NCBI GenBank assembly: GCA_947624295.1
Contig: CANQJV010000005.1
Coordinates: 1 to 64,000 of the forward strand
Direction: 5' to 3'
Origin: an uncultured Ruminococcus sp.
Lineage (GTDB): Bacteria; Bacillota; Clostridia; Oscillospirales; Ruminococcaceae
Length of the DNA stretch: 64,000 nt
Shown in pieces: positions 16,864 to 26,417 of this stretch (the first letter of the stretch is position 1; every line of letters starts with the position of its first letter). The translations under genes and the position numbers were made by a program. The notes under the pieces were generated by a model that ran no database searches, was not told where the DNA came from, and saw only the letters and a program-made list of their open reading frames with translations.

Positions 16864-19510
16864 TATGAAGATAAAAGATAAAATCGGTCAGCAATACAGC
16901 AGAATATTCAAAATCGCCGCTGTTGCCATTGTAATCATAACAATTTCAGGATTTTTCCTGATAAGCGGGCTTTATTCCTCTCTCAATGAAACTGTTTATG
17001 TTGAAAGAAAAAACCAACTTTCCGAAATAACTTCGCAGGTATTCAGCAATACTGAGTGGAAAATTTCGCAGTACTGGAATGAGGCTCTGGAAGTCAAAAG
17101 ACGGCTTATTGCTGATTCTCCGTATAATACAGATGAATTGCTTGAATTTCTTGACAAGGAAGATGAGCAGGGTCATTACAGAGAAGATGAGGCGATACCG
17201 TTTATAATAGACGTTGACGGCCGTATGTATACTCCCGACGGCGAAAAGGGTATTATCAGCGATATTGACCCTCTTGTCAACTGCGGAGAACGTACAGGCT
17301 TTGTAAAATACAATACGATGAGTGTCGAAAATGATATTGTGTTCATATACAGGCTTGAGGAACCTCTCAAAATGGCTGATACCGGCAAGGAAATATATTT
17401 CGCAGGAATCAGCATAAATATGCGAACAATCGGTTCAATTTTCAGAAGTCCCACTTACAACGGCAACAACAGTACATATATTTTAAGCAGTGACGGCTCA
17501 AAACTGTACGTTGACGAAACAAAATACAAGAATCTTGTGCAGGGTTACAACGTTTTCAACGTCATGAGGAAGGCTTGCGAAAATGAGGGCGTTGACTTTG
17601 ATACTCAGCTTGAGAAACTCGAAACAGAAGGGCAGATACTCTCCCATGTGAAAATAGACGGCGTTGACTGTTTCTATGCGATGCGTAAAATGGAAGATAA
17701 TGACTGGATAGTAATGTACATAAATCCCGCTAAAGAAGTCGCACAAGGTACATTTGAAGTCGTCAATTCAGCATTGCGTACAGCAGTAGTTACAGCGATT
17801 TTCCTGATTATTTCGTCGATAATTGTAATGCTTTGTATGTCAAAAGCCCTCCATACAAGAGGTTTGCTTAAAGCTGAATATGAATCAGGGAAAAAATTAC
17901 AGGAACTGAACAAACAGCTTGAACAGGCTAAACAAGAGGCTGAAGAAGCATATGCTGTTTCGCAGAGAGCTAACCACGCTAAAACTACTTTCCTGAATAA
18001 TATGTCCCACGATATACGAACGCCTATGAATGCAATCATAGGTTTCACCTCTCTCGCAGTAACTCACCTTGATGACAAGGAAACTGTCAAAAATTACCTC
18101 TCGAAAATCATGACTTCAAGCGAACATCTGCTGTCACTGATAAACGATGTCCTTGATATGAGCCGTATCGAAAGCGGTAAGGTCAAAATTGAGGCGAAAG
18201 ACTGTTCACTTTCAACAATACTGCACGATTTGAGGAATATACTGCAATCAGATATAAAGGCAAAACGGTTGAATTTCTATATTGATACCGTTGATGTTGA
18301 ACACGAGAATATTGTTTGCGATAAACTCCGTCTTAATCAGGTATTGATAAATATTATGTCAAATGCTATGAAATTCACACGTCCCGGCGGTACAGTAGCA
18401 TTGCGTGTAGTCGAAAAACCAAATGCACCCGAGGGCTATGCCGACTATCAATTCATTGTGCGTGATACGGGTATCGGTATGAGTGAGGATTTTATCGGTA
18501 AAATCTTTGAACCTTTTACAAGAGAGGAAAATTCAACAGTAAGCGGTATTCAGGGTACAGGTCTCGGAATGGCGATAACTAAGAATATTGTTGATATGAT
18601 GAACGGTACAATATCAGTAAAAAGCAAACTCGGCGAAGGCTCTGAATTTACTGTATCAGTAAGATTTGCGATAAGCGGTCAGGAACAGAAAATTACAGTA
18701 ATCAAAAATCTTGAGGGATTCCGTGCATTGATAGCGGACGACAGCATGGAAAGCTGTACAAGCGTTGAGAAAATGCTCCGTATTATAGGCTTGCGCCCTG
18801 AATGGACAACGTCAGGCAAAGAGGCAGTTTACCGTGCAAAATATGCCCTGCAACAAAATGAACCGTTTCAGGTTTATATAATTGACTGGCTTATGCCCGA
18901 TATGAACGGGATTGAAGTTGTCCGCCGAATACGTCAGGAAATAGGCGAAACTGCAACAATTATAATTTTAACGGCTTACGACTGGATGGACATCGAAACA
19001 GAAGCAAGAGAAGCAGGTGTTACAGCATTTTGTGCGAAACCGCTTTTCTTGTCTGAACTCTACAATATATTGCAAACTGCAAACAGTACTGATTCAGACG
19101 AAGATAAACAGGAGAATATTATCCCTGAACAATTTGCAGGCAAAAAAGTACTTCTTGTTGACGACGTGGAACTTAACCGTGAAATTGCAGTTGCTATTCT
19201 TGAGGAGGCAGGTTTTATAGTCGAAACGGCTGTAAATGGGCAGGAAGCTGTAGATACCGTAAAAAACAGCGCAGGTGATATTGACCTTGTGCTTATGGAT
19301 ATTATGATGCCGATTATGGACGGTTATCAGGCTACACGTGAAATAAGAAAATTAAGCAATCCTGCTCTTGCGAATGTCCCTATTGTAGCTATGACCGCAA
19401 ATGCGTTTGAGGAGGACAAAATTTCCGCTATTGATGCGGGTATGAATGACCACCTTGCGAAACCTTTCCGAATAGAAAAGCTGTATCAGGTAATGAAACA
19501 ATTCCTGTAA
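16856..19510 (+). CDS. Hybrid sensor histidine kinase with two receiver domains, 884 aa
   Basis: Two membrane helices (about 19-40 and 311-333) enclose a 270-residue outside domain of the dCache type, then a coiled coil, a HisKA domain with phospho-accepting His in NNMSHDIRTPMN (near 385), a HATPase domain (NIMSNAMKF, DTGIGM, GTGLGMAI), and two receiver domains with Asp in YIIDWLMPD (near 679) and VLMDIMMP (near 814). The second receiver has the full conserved pattern, including TAN and the Lys in HLAKPF. No output domain is present, so a separate partner must read the signal. The start at 16856 overlaps the lipoprotein stop; the ATG at 16865 is an alternative. Confidence 0.9.
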   Translation: MSNMKIKDKIGQQYSRIFKIAAVAIVIITISGFFLISGLYSSLNETVYVERKNQLSEITSQVFSNTEWKISQYWNEALEVKRRLIADSPYNTDELLEFLDKEDEQGHYREDEAIPFIIDVDGRMYTPDGEKGIISDIDPLVNCGERTGFVKYNTMSVENDIVFIYRLEEPLKMADTGKEIYFAGISINMRTIGSIFRSPTYNGNNSTYILSSDGSKLYVDETKYKNLVQGYNVFNVMRKACENEGVDFDTQLEKLETEGQILSHVKIDGVDCFYAMRKMEDNDWIVMYINPAKEVAQGTFEVVNSALRTAVVTAIFLIISSIIVMLCMSKALHTRGLLKAEYESGKKLQELNKQLEQAKQEAEEAYAVSQRANHAKTTFLNNMSHDIRTPMNAIIGFTSLAVTHLDDKETVKNYLSKIMTSSEHLLSLINDVLDMSRIESGKVKIEAKDCSLSTILHDLRNILQSDIKAKRLNFYIDTVDVEHENIVCDKLRLNQVLINIMSNAMKFTRPGGTVALRVVEKPNAPEGYADYQFIVRDTGIGMSEDFIGKIFEPFTREENSTVSGIQGTGLGMAITKNIVDMMNGTISVKSKLGEGSEFTVSVRFAISGQEQKITVIKNLEGFRALIADDSMESCTSVEKMLRIIGLRPEWTTSGKEAVYRAKYALQQNEPFQVYIIDWLMPDMNGIEVVRRIRQEIGETATIIILTAYDWMDIETEAREAGVTAFCAKPLFLSELYNILQTANSTDSDEDKQENIIPEQFAGKKVLLVDDVELNREIAVAILEEAGFIVETAVNGQEAVDTVKNSAGDIDLVLMDIMMPIMDGYQATREIRKLSNPALANVPIVAMTANAFEEDKISAIDAGMNDHLAKPFRIEKLYQVMKQFL

Positions 19511-19519
19511 TTAACAGAT

Positions 19520-19555
19520 TTCCCCGAAACTATGTGTGTTTCGGGGAATTTTTAT
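19520..19555. terminator. Bidirectional terminator between the kinase and the dockerin-transglutaminase
   Basis: TTCCCCGAAAC and GTTTCGGGGAA pair perfectly over 11 bases around a 7-base loop, followed by a T-rich tract. Confidence 0.85.
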
Positions 19556-19566
19556 TTATATGTAAA

Positions 19567-20940
19567 TCAATTTTTTTGTAAAAGCAATTTATCAGTAATC
19601 TGACGCATTATAACAACGTCAAACACATCAACTCTGTTATCGTTGTTGAGGTCGCAGGAATATTCTGCCTCTTCCACGCCAAGTACATGGTAGGAACAAT
19701 ATACGAGGTCAGCAATCGAAATTTTACCGTCGTGATTGAGGTCACCATATTCAAATTCTTTTTCCGGAGAAGTGGTTGTAGTTGCTTTTGTTGAAATTGT
19801 TGTAGTTTTAGTTGCAGTTGTGGTAGATTTTGTTGAAGTTGTTGTAGTTGTAGCAGTCGCAGGATTTTCCCCGTAATTCCATTCAGCAAGTTCAGGGTAT
19901 TTGAGTTTTACAGTAGAATAGCTTTCGCAGGGAGTGTGATTCGTATTGAAATCGTCCGAACCTTTCATAAAATACGTGTCAGCGACTTCAATACCGTCTC
20001 TGCCATCCTTGTCGTCCCATGTAACGTCAACGGCATACCAGCAATTGTCCTCCATAAGCACGTAATTCCACATATGAGCCGCTTGTTCATCTGCATTGTA
20101 GTTACCGAAAACGCATACGCAAGGGATATTTTCACGGTCGCAAATCAGCTTGAAACCTTTGGCATAACTTTCGCACACGGAGCCTGAAGTAACAAGTGAA
20201 CCGAGGGCTGAACCTGAAAAATCAGCAGTCATATCGTAATAAGTAAAATTTGCAATCTTATCGTGAATATCTTTTAACTTTTCAACAGTAGTATCGCCTT
20301 CAACTTCAAAATCAGCTACAGCTTTCTCAAGAAGTCCCTTGTATTCGATAATTTCGTCCAAATCGGCGAAAGTACTGTAGCAGGACGGTGTAATTGTCAG
20401 GGAACTAAGCGTATAGGTGTATTTTCTTTTCATGAAATTGTAAGAATATCTGACTTCATCGGGAGATACAGAGATTTTATTGTGGTCAACCCAGAAAATT
20501 TCAGGCATATCGAAAAGAACCGCATTAAAAGCACTTGAACACGAACCGAAAACGGCGTTGTATAATTCGGGGCTGTTTGACGTAATCATGGAAGAAGCCG
20601 TAAATTCAACAGGTTCAGGCAGTTGTACAGTTATGCTGTCGAGTGTCGGCGTAACAAGTTTTGCCATTTCCGCATATACTGCTTTATTGTTAGCGTCGAG
20701 ATAATCCCCTAAAAGCCAGCCTTTCCCCGAAACAGAATCGTCAGCGGAAACAGCAGTCACATCAGGGAGATTCAGCGAAATACCGTTGTTTTCGCCCAAA
20801 ATAAGCTGTTCATCTGAAAAATCAATGACACCTGTTTCGATACTCTGCGTATCATCAGCGAAAACAGTAAATGGTGTTATTCCGATAGCAAGTGAAAGCG
20901 AAATCATAGCTGACAATGCAGGACGTAAAAAAAATTTCAT
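19567..20940 (-). CDS. Secreted transglutaminase-like protein with C-terminal dockerin, 457 aa
   Basis: A signal peptide (about 1-28, ending VFA) is followed by a transglutaminase/cysteine protease-like core. The triad can be read as Cys in GSVCESYAKG (near 250), His in AAHMWNYV (near 288) and Asp in AVDVTWDD (near 305). A Thr-rich linker (TTTTTSTKSTTT) leads to a type I dockerin with two calcium-binding segments (GDLNHDGKISIADLV and CDLNNDNRVDVFDVV). The dockerin would attach it to the cellulosome. The core may crosslink or cleave peptide bonds; the substrate is unknown. A related protein with the same plan is at 60411. Confidence 0.88.
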   Translation of the reverse strand: MKFFLRPALSAMISLSLAIGITPFTVFADDTQSIETGVIDFSDEQLILGENNGISLNLPDVTAVSADDSVSGKGWLLGDYLDANNKAVYAEMAKLVTPTLDSITVQLPEPVEFTASSMITSNSPELYNAVFGSCSSAFNAVLFDMPEIFWVDHNKISVSPDEVRYSYNFMKRKYTYTLSSLTITPSCYSTFADLDEIIEYKGLLEKAVADFEVEGDTTVEKLKDIHDKIANFTYYDMTADFSGSALGSLVTSGSVCESYAKGFKLICDRENIPCVCVFGNYNADEQAAHMWNYVLMEDNCWYAVDVTWDDKDGRDGIEVADTYFMKGSDDFNTNHTPCESYSTVKLKYPELAEWNYGENPATATTTTTSTKSTTTATKTTTISTKATTTTSPEKEFEYGDLNHDGKISIADLVYCSYHVLGVEEAEYSCDLNNDNRVDVFDVVIMRQITDKLLLQKN

Positions 20941-20993
20941 AAAAAAACCTCCATTCTTTTACTCAATTCCCCGAATTTTTTCTATATATATAA

Positions 20994-21022
20994 ATTATAT
21001 AATAAATTTCACAATTTGTCAA
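20994..21022 (-). promoter_or_regulatory. Promoter of the dockerin-transglutaminase gene
   Basis: On the minus strand TTGACA, 17-base spacer, TATAAT. Confidence 0.7.
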
Positions 21023-21148
21023 TATATTTTTTAGAAATTTTTAATTTGTCCGTCTGTCGTATACACTTTGCCGTGACTGAAATACAGTTTTTGAATGAAA
21101 ATACTAAAAAAATACGAAATTCAGCTATATTATTTGTTATATTGTCAC

Positions 21149-21177
21149 TTGAAAAATTTTTTTTTGTGTGCTATACT
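21149..21177 (+). promoter_or_regulatory. Promoter of the aminotransferase gene
   Basis: TTGAAA, 17 bases, TATACT, with TG one base before the -10 (extended -10). Confidence 0.65.
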
Positions 21178-21235
21178 TAAATTATAACAATGTGCAATAA
21201 TCAGCACGAAAATTCTGAAAGGTGATGTTCTGAAA

Positions 21236-22516
21236 ATGAAATTATCTGAAATGAACAGGGAACAGCTTCTTGCTTTCAAAAAAGATACTGAATCCCTCTA
21301 TAACAACTTCAAATCACAAGGGCTCTGTCTCAATATGTCAAGGGGTAATCCTTGCAAAGAACAGCTTGAACTCAGTCTTGATATGCTTAACGTCTTTGAC
21401 GACAACAATTTTGTCAGCGAAAACGGTATCGATGTAAGAAATTACGGTATGCTTGACGGTATCCCCGAAGCTAAAAAACTGTTTTCCGATATGATAGGCG
21501 TTGGCGAGGAAGAAGTCATTATATTCGGCAATTCAAGCCTTAATGCGATGTATTGGGCAATACAGATTGCTTATAATAAAGGTGTCGGCGGATGTACTCC
21601 GTGGGGCAAACTCGATAAAGTTAAATTTCTCTGCCCTGTTCCGGGATACGACAGGCACTTCAAAGTAACTGAATTTTTCGGTATCGAAATGATAAATATT
21701 CCCATGACACCAACAGGTCCCGATATGGATATGATTGAGGAACTCGTCAAAGATGATGATGAAATAAAGGGCATATGGTGCGTACCGCAGTACTCAAATC
21801 CGGACGGTATTTCGTACAGCGACGAAACAGTAAAAAGATTTGCCAATCTCAAGCCAAAAGCAAAAGATTTCCGTATTTTCTGGGATAACGCTTACTGTAT
21901 ACATCATCTCACGGATAACCCGAAATATATCCTTAACATACTTGACGAGGCTAAAAAAACAGGCAATGAAGATATGGTATATATTTTCGGCTCAACTTCA
22001 AAAATAACATTCCCCGGTGCAGGCGTGGCAGTAATGGGCGCAAGCAAAAATAATGTTGAAAAACTGAAGAAATACCTCGGTATCAGCATTATAAGCTACG
22101 ATAAAATGAATCAGCTCCGTCACGTTAAATTTTTTGGCAATTTCGAGAATATGAAAGAGCATATGAAAAAACATACTGCTATTATCGCTCCGAAATTCAA
22201 ACTTGTGTGCGATATGCTGAAAGCTGAAATAGAACCTCTCGGAATCGGCGAATGGACTGAACCTGAAGGCGGATATTTTGTGTCATTCAACGCTATGAAC
22301 GGTTGTGCTAAACGTATCGTGAAATTGTGCAGTGAAGCAGGCGTAACGCTTACAGGCGCAGGTGCTACATTCCCGTACGGCGTCGACAAGGACGACAGAA
22401 ATATAAGAATTGCACCTACATACCCGTCGATAGAAGATTTAACAAAAGCTATGGAATTGTTCATCATAAGCGTAAAACTTGCAAGTGCGGAAAAACTTCT
22501 CCGTGCAATGAGATAA
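21236..22516 (+). CDS. PLP-dependent aminotransferase (aspartate aminotransferase, type Ic), 426 aa
   Basis: Fold-type I aminotransferase. The opening NMSRGNPC, the GNSSLNAMYWAI cofactor loop, CPVPGYDRHF, and the Schiff-base Lys in FGSTSKITFPGAG (near residue 246) match the Asp_aminotransf subfamily found in Firmicutes and Actinobacteria. It probably interconverts aspartate and 2-oxoglutarate with oxaloacetate and glutamate. RBS AAAGGTGA. It stands alone between its own promoter and terminator. Confidence 0.85.
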   Translation: MKLSEMNREQLLAFKKDTESLYNNFKSQGLCLNMSRGNPCKEQLELSLDMLNVFDDNNFVSENGIDVRNYGMLDGIPEAKKLFSDMIGVGEEEVIIFGNSSLNAMYWAIQIAYNKGVGGCTPWGKLDKVKFLCPVPGYDRHFKVTEFFGIEMINIPMTPTGPDMDMIEELVKDDDEIKGIWCVPQYSNPDGISYSDETVKRFANLKPKAKDFRIFWDNAYCIHHLTDNPKYILNILDEAKKTGNEDMVYIFGSTSKITFPGAGVAVMGASKNNVEKLKKYLGISIISYDKMNQLRHVKFFGNFENMKEHMKKHTAIIAPKFKLVCDMLKAEIEPLGIGEWTEPEGGYFVSFNAMNGCAKRIVKLCSEAGVTLTGAGATFPYGVDKDDRNIRIAPTYPSIEDLTKAMELFIISVKLASAEKLLRAMR

Positions 22517-22538
22517 GTTAAGTTAAAACAATAAAAAT

Positions 22539-22570
22539 ATCCGGAAAGTCAATCGGCTTTCCGGATTTTG
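22539..22570. terminator. Terminator shared by the aminotransferase and LCP genes
   Basis: ATCCGGAAAGTC and GGCTTTCCGGAT pair around a 4-base loop (stem 22539-22566), followed by TTTTGTT; A-rich on the other side, so it can act in both directions. Confidence 0.75.
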
Positions 22571-23908
22571 TTATTCAGTGAACACATTTTCTTTAATTAT
22601 GTTGTAATTTGCATCGAAATCAACTATAAGCGCATCACCGCTTGATGTAGATTCTCCATAATACGTGTTTTCAGCAGGTATCTGTAATTGTGCTGTATCG
22701 TAGCCAATCAGAAACGGTACTCTCAGAGAAAGCATATACAATTCTTCTGAAGTCATATTTGTTGTAACGTTCGGCATTACACTTTCAGATATATTGTTTA
22801 TTGCTGACGGCGCAAAAGATTTCAGCTTGTCTATGACGAGTTCCATAACACGCCTTTGCCTTTCAGTGCGTTCGAAATCAGCATTGCCGACGTAACGTAT
22901 ACGTGCATATGATAATGCCTGTTTGCCGTTCAAGTGAATTTTTCCGCCTCCTGTAAGCAAGTCCGACAGCGTATCATCTCCCATAATTGAATTTACTTCA
23001 GCCTGTAGAATTGTATTTATTTCCTGCGCCTCCGCATCAGATATATCAAGGTCAATTCCGCCGACTGAATCAATGATATTGGCGAAAGATACAAAATTCA
23101 CTGAAACATAACTGTCTATTTTCACACCGAAATTATGTTCTATCGTATCCATAAGCAAGTCAGCACCGCCGTAAGAATAAGCAGAATTCAGCTTATCCCA
23201 ACCATAGTTAGGGATTTCAACGTAGCAGTCACGCATAAACGATGTGAGTGTGACTGTATTTGTACTTCTGTTCATTGACAGGAGCATCATTGTATCTGAA
23301 CGTCCCCTTTCGGTATCAGTTCTGCCGTCCGTGCCTATAAGCAATACGCTTGTGACATAACTCCTCGATAAAGCTCCGTTTGTTCTGATGCGGTCTCCTG
23401 TTTCGGAGTATTCCATTTTATCAATAAGTTTGCAGACGGTACATGAGTATATCCCGAAAAGCAATACAAGTATAATCAGCAGGACAATCAGCAGTCTTAT
23501 GACGAATCTCGCAAGAAAAGATTTATGTTTTTTCTTTTTCTTTTTTTTCTTTGGAGGAGGAGCAGATGAAGTCTTTTTGCGTTGAGGTTTTCTTTCGGGA
23601 GGTTTTTGCGGTGGATAGGGATTTTGCTGATACGGTTGAGGATATTGCTCCTGATATGGCTGATTGTACTGCTGAGGTTGCTGATATTGCTGATTGTACT
23701 GCTGAGGTTGCTGATATTGCTGATTGTATTGTTGCGGTTGCTGATATTGCTGACCGTACTGTTGAGGTTGCTGACGTGACTTGTTAGTACGCCGTAACGG
23801 TTTCATATTACGGGATTCCTGCCTGTACTGCTCTCTGATTTCAGGCGGAATATATATAGTATCCGTATTCTGATTATCCATATTATCCGAATTTTTTCTG
23901 TCTGACAT
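22571..23908 (-). CDS. LytR-CpsA-Psr family protein with Gln/Tyr/Pro-rich cytoplasmic tail, 445 aa
   Basis: LCP proteins transfer anionic glycopolymers onto peptidoglycan. Residues 1-115 are a disordered tail containing QQYQQPQQYN repeats, then a Lys-rich patch (KKKKKKKKHK) and a single membrane helix (about 132-155). The outside LCP domain has VLLIGTDGR, RGRSDTMMLLS, TSFMRDCYVEIP and ALSYARIRYVGNADFERTERQ, with the Arg and Asp residues that hold the polyprenyl pyrophosphate. Last gene of the rlmB operon, 17 bases after the membrane protein gene. Confidence 0.92.
   Translation of the reverse strand: MSDRKNSDNMDNQNTDTIYIPPEIREQYRQESRNMKPLRRTNKSRQQPQQYGQQYQQPQQYNQQYQQPQQYNQQYQQPQQYNQPYQEQYPQPYQQNPYPPQKPPERKPQRKKTSSAPPPKKKKKKKKHKSFLARFVIRLLIVLLIILVLLFGIYSCTVCKLIDKMEYSETGDRIRTNGALSRSYVTSVLLIGTDGRTDTERGRSDTMMLLSMNRSTNTVTLTSFMRDCYVEIPNYGWDKLNSAYSYGGADLLMDTIEHNFGVKIDSYVSVNFVSFANIIDSVGGIDLDISDAEAQEINTILQAEVNSIMGDDTLSDLLTGGGKIHLNGKQALSYARIRYVGNADFERTERQRRVMELVIDKLKSFAPSAINNISESVMPNVTTNMTSEELYMLSLRVPFLIGYDTAQLQIPAENTYYGESTSSGDALIVDFDANYNIIKENVFTE
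23659..23778. repeat. Four tandem 30-bp units inside the LCP gene
   Basis: Units start at 23659, 23689, 23719 and 23749. The first two are identical and the others diverge slightly. Each encodes ten residues of the Gln/Tyr/Pro tail, so copy-number change keeps the frame. Confidence 0.85.
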
Positions 23909-23925
23909 ATTTTGCTCCTTTTACT

Positions 23926-26403
23926 CTATTTCAATCTCCTGATGTTGACCGCAATACAGGTGACAGCAGTGCAGATGAGGTTATACAGCACCATAGCTGT
24001 CGAGGACATATATATATAGTCAAATTCAAACGCTTTCGAAAGAATAAGCATTATGGACAAGCCGATTCCGAGGAGAATTGATACTGTCTGTATGATAAGA
24101 CCTGTTATTGCCGATGAATGTATGATTTTTATTCCGAGGATAAGCTGAATAAACGATGTAAAACGTCCCGTGCAAGCCATAGAGGCGCTCATACGGACTG
24201 CTTTGCGGGTTTCCTCGTTGAAATCCCTGTGAAGACGTTTCGGGATAATCCTGATTAAATCCTGCGGAATATTGAAAACCTGCGAAATTTTTTCTCTTGT
24301 AATAAAAGGGTCAATACTTTTTACAATAAGGCAGATTTTCTTCTTAACTAATCTTTCCGCCCATTTTTTTATGTACCTGTCTGTAGTGAGGTCAATCACA
24401 AACATAGCTGACAAATTCCCCGAAATCGAAAGATATATGGGAGCATTCCCCTCTGCGTATTCAGTTTCCTGCGCTTTTGTGGGGATTCCTTCTATATTAT
24501 GCGATTCCATCAGTTCACGTGTGCCGAGAAGTATACGCCTGTTGTTAATCCATCCGCAAAGCCCCATATCTTCTTCATAGGAGAAGTTTTCCACGGGATA
24601 GAGCAGTTTTTCACGCCCTATGATGATGTCATCAAAAAGTTTCTGCATAACACTGCCCGAATTATACGTAAGGCTTGCAGCGTCAAGGAGTGCTTCGGGT
24701 AGTTTTGTGTTCGAAAAGACCTTTATTCCGCCGAGTTTGACAGTACCTTCAGGGAAAAGCGTTTCAGCCTCCAACAGCATAGAATTAGCGTCATACAGGT
24801 CATCAACACTCTGATAGCCTAAGAGAATACCTTTGCCCGTGAGAGTTTGCTTTGATATTTTTTCAAGCGGGATATTGGCTGTAAACGGCAACGCCATACA
24901 GGAAGTCGCACATATCAGCATACTGAATATAGAAAATCCAAATGCAAGCGACTGCATTGACAAAAGTGTGCCGATTCTCACGAAAGTAAGGGCAACTGAT
25001 ATAATCAGAGATACTATAAAGCATATGGGGACGGCTTTCCGGCAATAGCTGTCCGTTATATCCGATGAATAGCTGTATTTCAGGAAATCCGTAAGAAAAT
25101 CAGTTTTCCGCATAGCCGCAAGAATAGGGAAATCGCCTAAAGTCCCTCTTGTTAAGCGTTCAGCACGTTCCTCGTTACGCACGTAGACAACAGCGTGACG
25201 GTCAAAATTACGTGACACAAAGTTGAAATTACGCCCTGCACGCTTAAGAATCATAAGTTTCCCCATAGAATTGAACAGCATTGCAAGTATTCCTACAGGC
25301 ATATATATATGAGTGACTTCGTTCATCGCCATATCGGGTTGGAAAAAGGCTATAACAACAGATATAATGCAGGTTATAGCGGTTACAGCCGTCATAGAAT
25401 CGCTGTCTGCCTTGAATTTGAAAAGATTCGATATGCCTTTTGAAATCACGGGAGCTGAATAGAACAGTGCGAGTAATCCAAGCAAAAGATGTGCTGTAAG
25501 ATACGAATAAATTTGGTTTATGCTGAGGAAATCAGCTATCGGCAAATTAAAACGGCTGCAAATCATTATGTACAGGCTTAAGAAAGCTGTCAGCCCGAGA
25601 ACAGTCGCCCTTGTGGAAATAATTTCCTTAAGTTCGTAAATATCACGCCCTACGTCCTGAACGTCACCGTAATAATTGAAGTCAACAATCCGCTTAGTGC
25701 GTTCCTGAGTATACGGGTCTTTGCTGTAATCCTCAACGCTTATATCGAGGTCACTCGCCTTGACATTCCTCTTGCTGCTGAGATTTATGCTTGTTCTTTT
25801 GGCACGGGGTGCAGGCGTGGGAGGTTTAGTTTTCCTGACTGTTTCAGGTGACGGAACAATATCAGTGATACGTTTTTTCCCCTCATTTTCGGCGTTATTG
25901 TTATTTGAAGTACGGCGTTTTTTCTTTTTGGACTGCGTGGGAGTGTACATATATTCGCCGTCAGGTGTTTCCCGTGAATAAGTCTGCCTGCTTAAGGGAG
26001 AATGCTTTTTCTTTTTGGAACGCCTTTCAGCCTCTCTTGCCCTCGTGGAATCGGACATTCGCCGTATTTTAGTAGAATCGTCAGGGATTACAACTTCTTT
26101 TTTCTTAGGTCGGCGAGGTTTCACCTCGTTCAGACCGTCCGAACCTGCCGTTACGACTTTTTTGCGGGAGAGTTCACTCGGCGAAGGCTTTATATTGGGG
26201 TTTTCCACTTCCCCGTCAAAAAGTTCGTTTTTCTCGTGGGATACGGTCGGGCGAGGAGGCTCGTCTTTTTTGGGAGCAGTTTTCTTGATGAGAGTGGAGT
26301 TTATAATTTTCTGCGCATCTCTCCTGCCAACGTGTATAGTGCTGTCATCATCGGAGGAATATTCCTCAAGGATATTTTCAAGCGATAATTTGTTATCGTC
26401 CAT
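23926..26403 (-). CDS. Multi-spanning membrane protein, degenerate P-type ATPase homologue, 825 aa
   Basis: Residues 1-230 are charged and disordered. From about 255 come membrane helices, then a cytoplasmic segment that follows the P-type ATPase plan: KGILLGYQSVDDLYDAN, then LLEAETLFPEGTV where the phosphorylated DKTGT motif should be (near 545), then CGWINNRRILLGTRELME, which resembles the nucleotide-binding loop of metal-transporting ATPases, then a TDRYIK...LVKKKICLIV segment in the place of the hydrolase core. A final group of about three helices ends the protein. The catalytic Asp, Lys and Gly are absent, so pumping by the usual mechanism is not possible. It lies between rlmB and the LCP gene. 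Role unknown. Confidence 0.7.
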   Translation of the reverse strand: MDDNKLSLENILEEYSSDDDSTIHVGRRDAQKIINSTLIKKTAPKKDEPPRPTVSHEKNELFDGEVENPNIKPSPSELSRKKVVTAGSDGLNEVKPRRPKKKEVVIPDDSTKIRRMSDSTRAREAERRSKKKKHSPLSRQTYSRETPDGEYMYTPTQSKKKKRRTSNNNNAENEGKKRITDIVPSPETVRKTKPPTPAPRAKRTSINLSSKRNVKASDLDISVEDYSKDPYTQERTKRIVDFNYYGDVQDVGRDIYELKEIISTRATVLGLTAFLSLYIMICSRFNLPIADFLSINQIYSYLTAHLLLGLLALFYSAPVISKGISNLFKFKADSDSMTAVTAITCIISVVIAFFQPDMAMNEVTHIYMPVGILAMLFNSMGKLMILKRAGRNFNFVSRNFDRHAVVYVRNEERAERLTRGTLGDFPILAAMRKTDFLTDFLKYSYSSDITDSYCRKAVPICFIVSLIISVALTFVRIGTLLSMQSLAFGFSIFSMLICATSCMALPFTANIPLEKISKQTLTGKGILLGYQSVDDLYDANSMLLEAETLFPEGTVKLGGIKVFSNTKLPEALLDAASLTYNSGSVMQKLFDDIIIGREKLLYPVENFSYEEDMGLCGWINNRRILLGTRELMESHNIEGIPTKAQETEYAEGNAPIYLSISGNLSAMFVIDLTTDRYIKKWAERLVKKKICLIVKSIDPFITREKISQVFNIPQDLIRIIPKRLHRDFNEETRKAVRMSASMACTGRFTSFIQLILGIKIIHSSAITGLIIQTVSILLGIGLSIMLILSKAFEFDYIYMSSTAMVLYNLICTAVTCIAVNIRRLK

Positions 26404-26417
26404 AACTTAATCCCTCC

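Noticed and set aside
26002-26410. Overlapping 128- and 131-aa plus-strand ORFs
   Set aside because: Antisense to the charged N-terminal part of the pseudo-ATPase gene; composition is that of a reverse-complement shadow.
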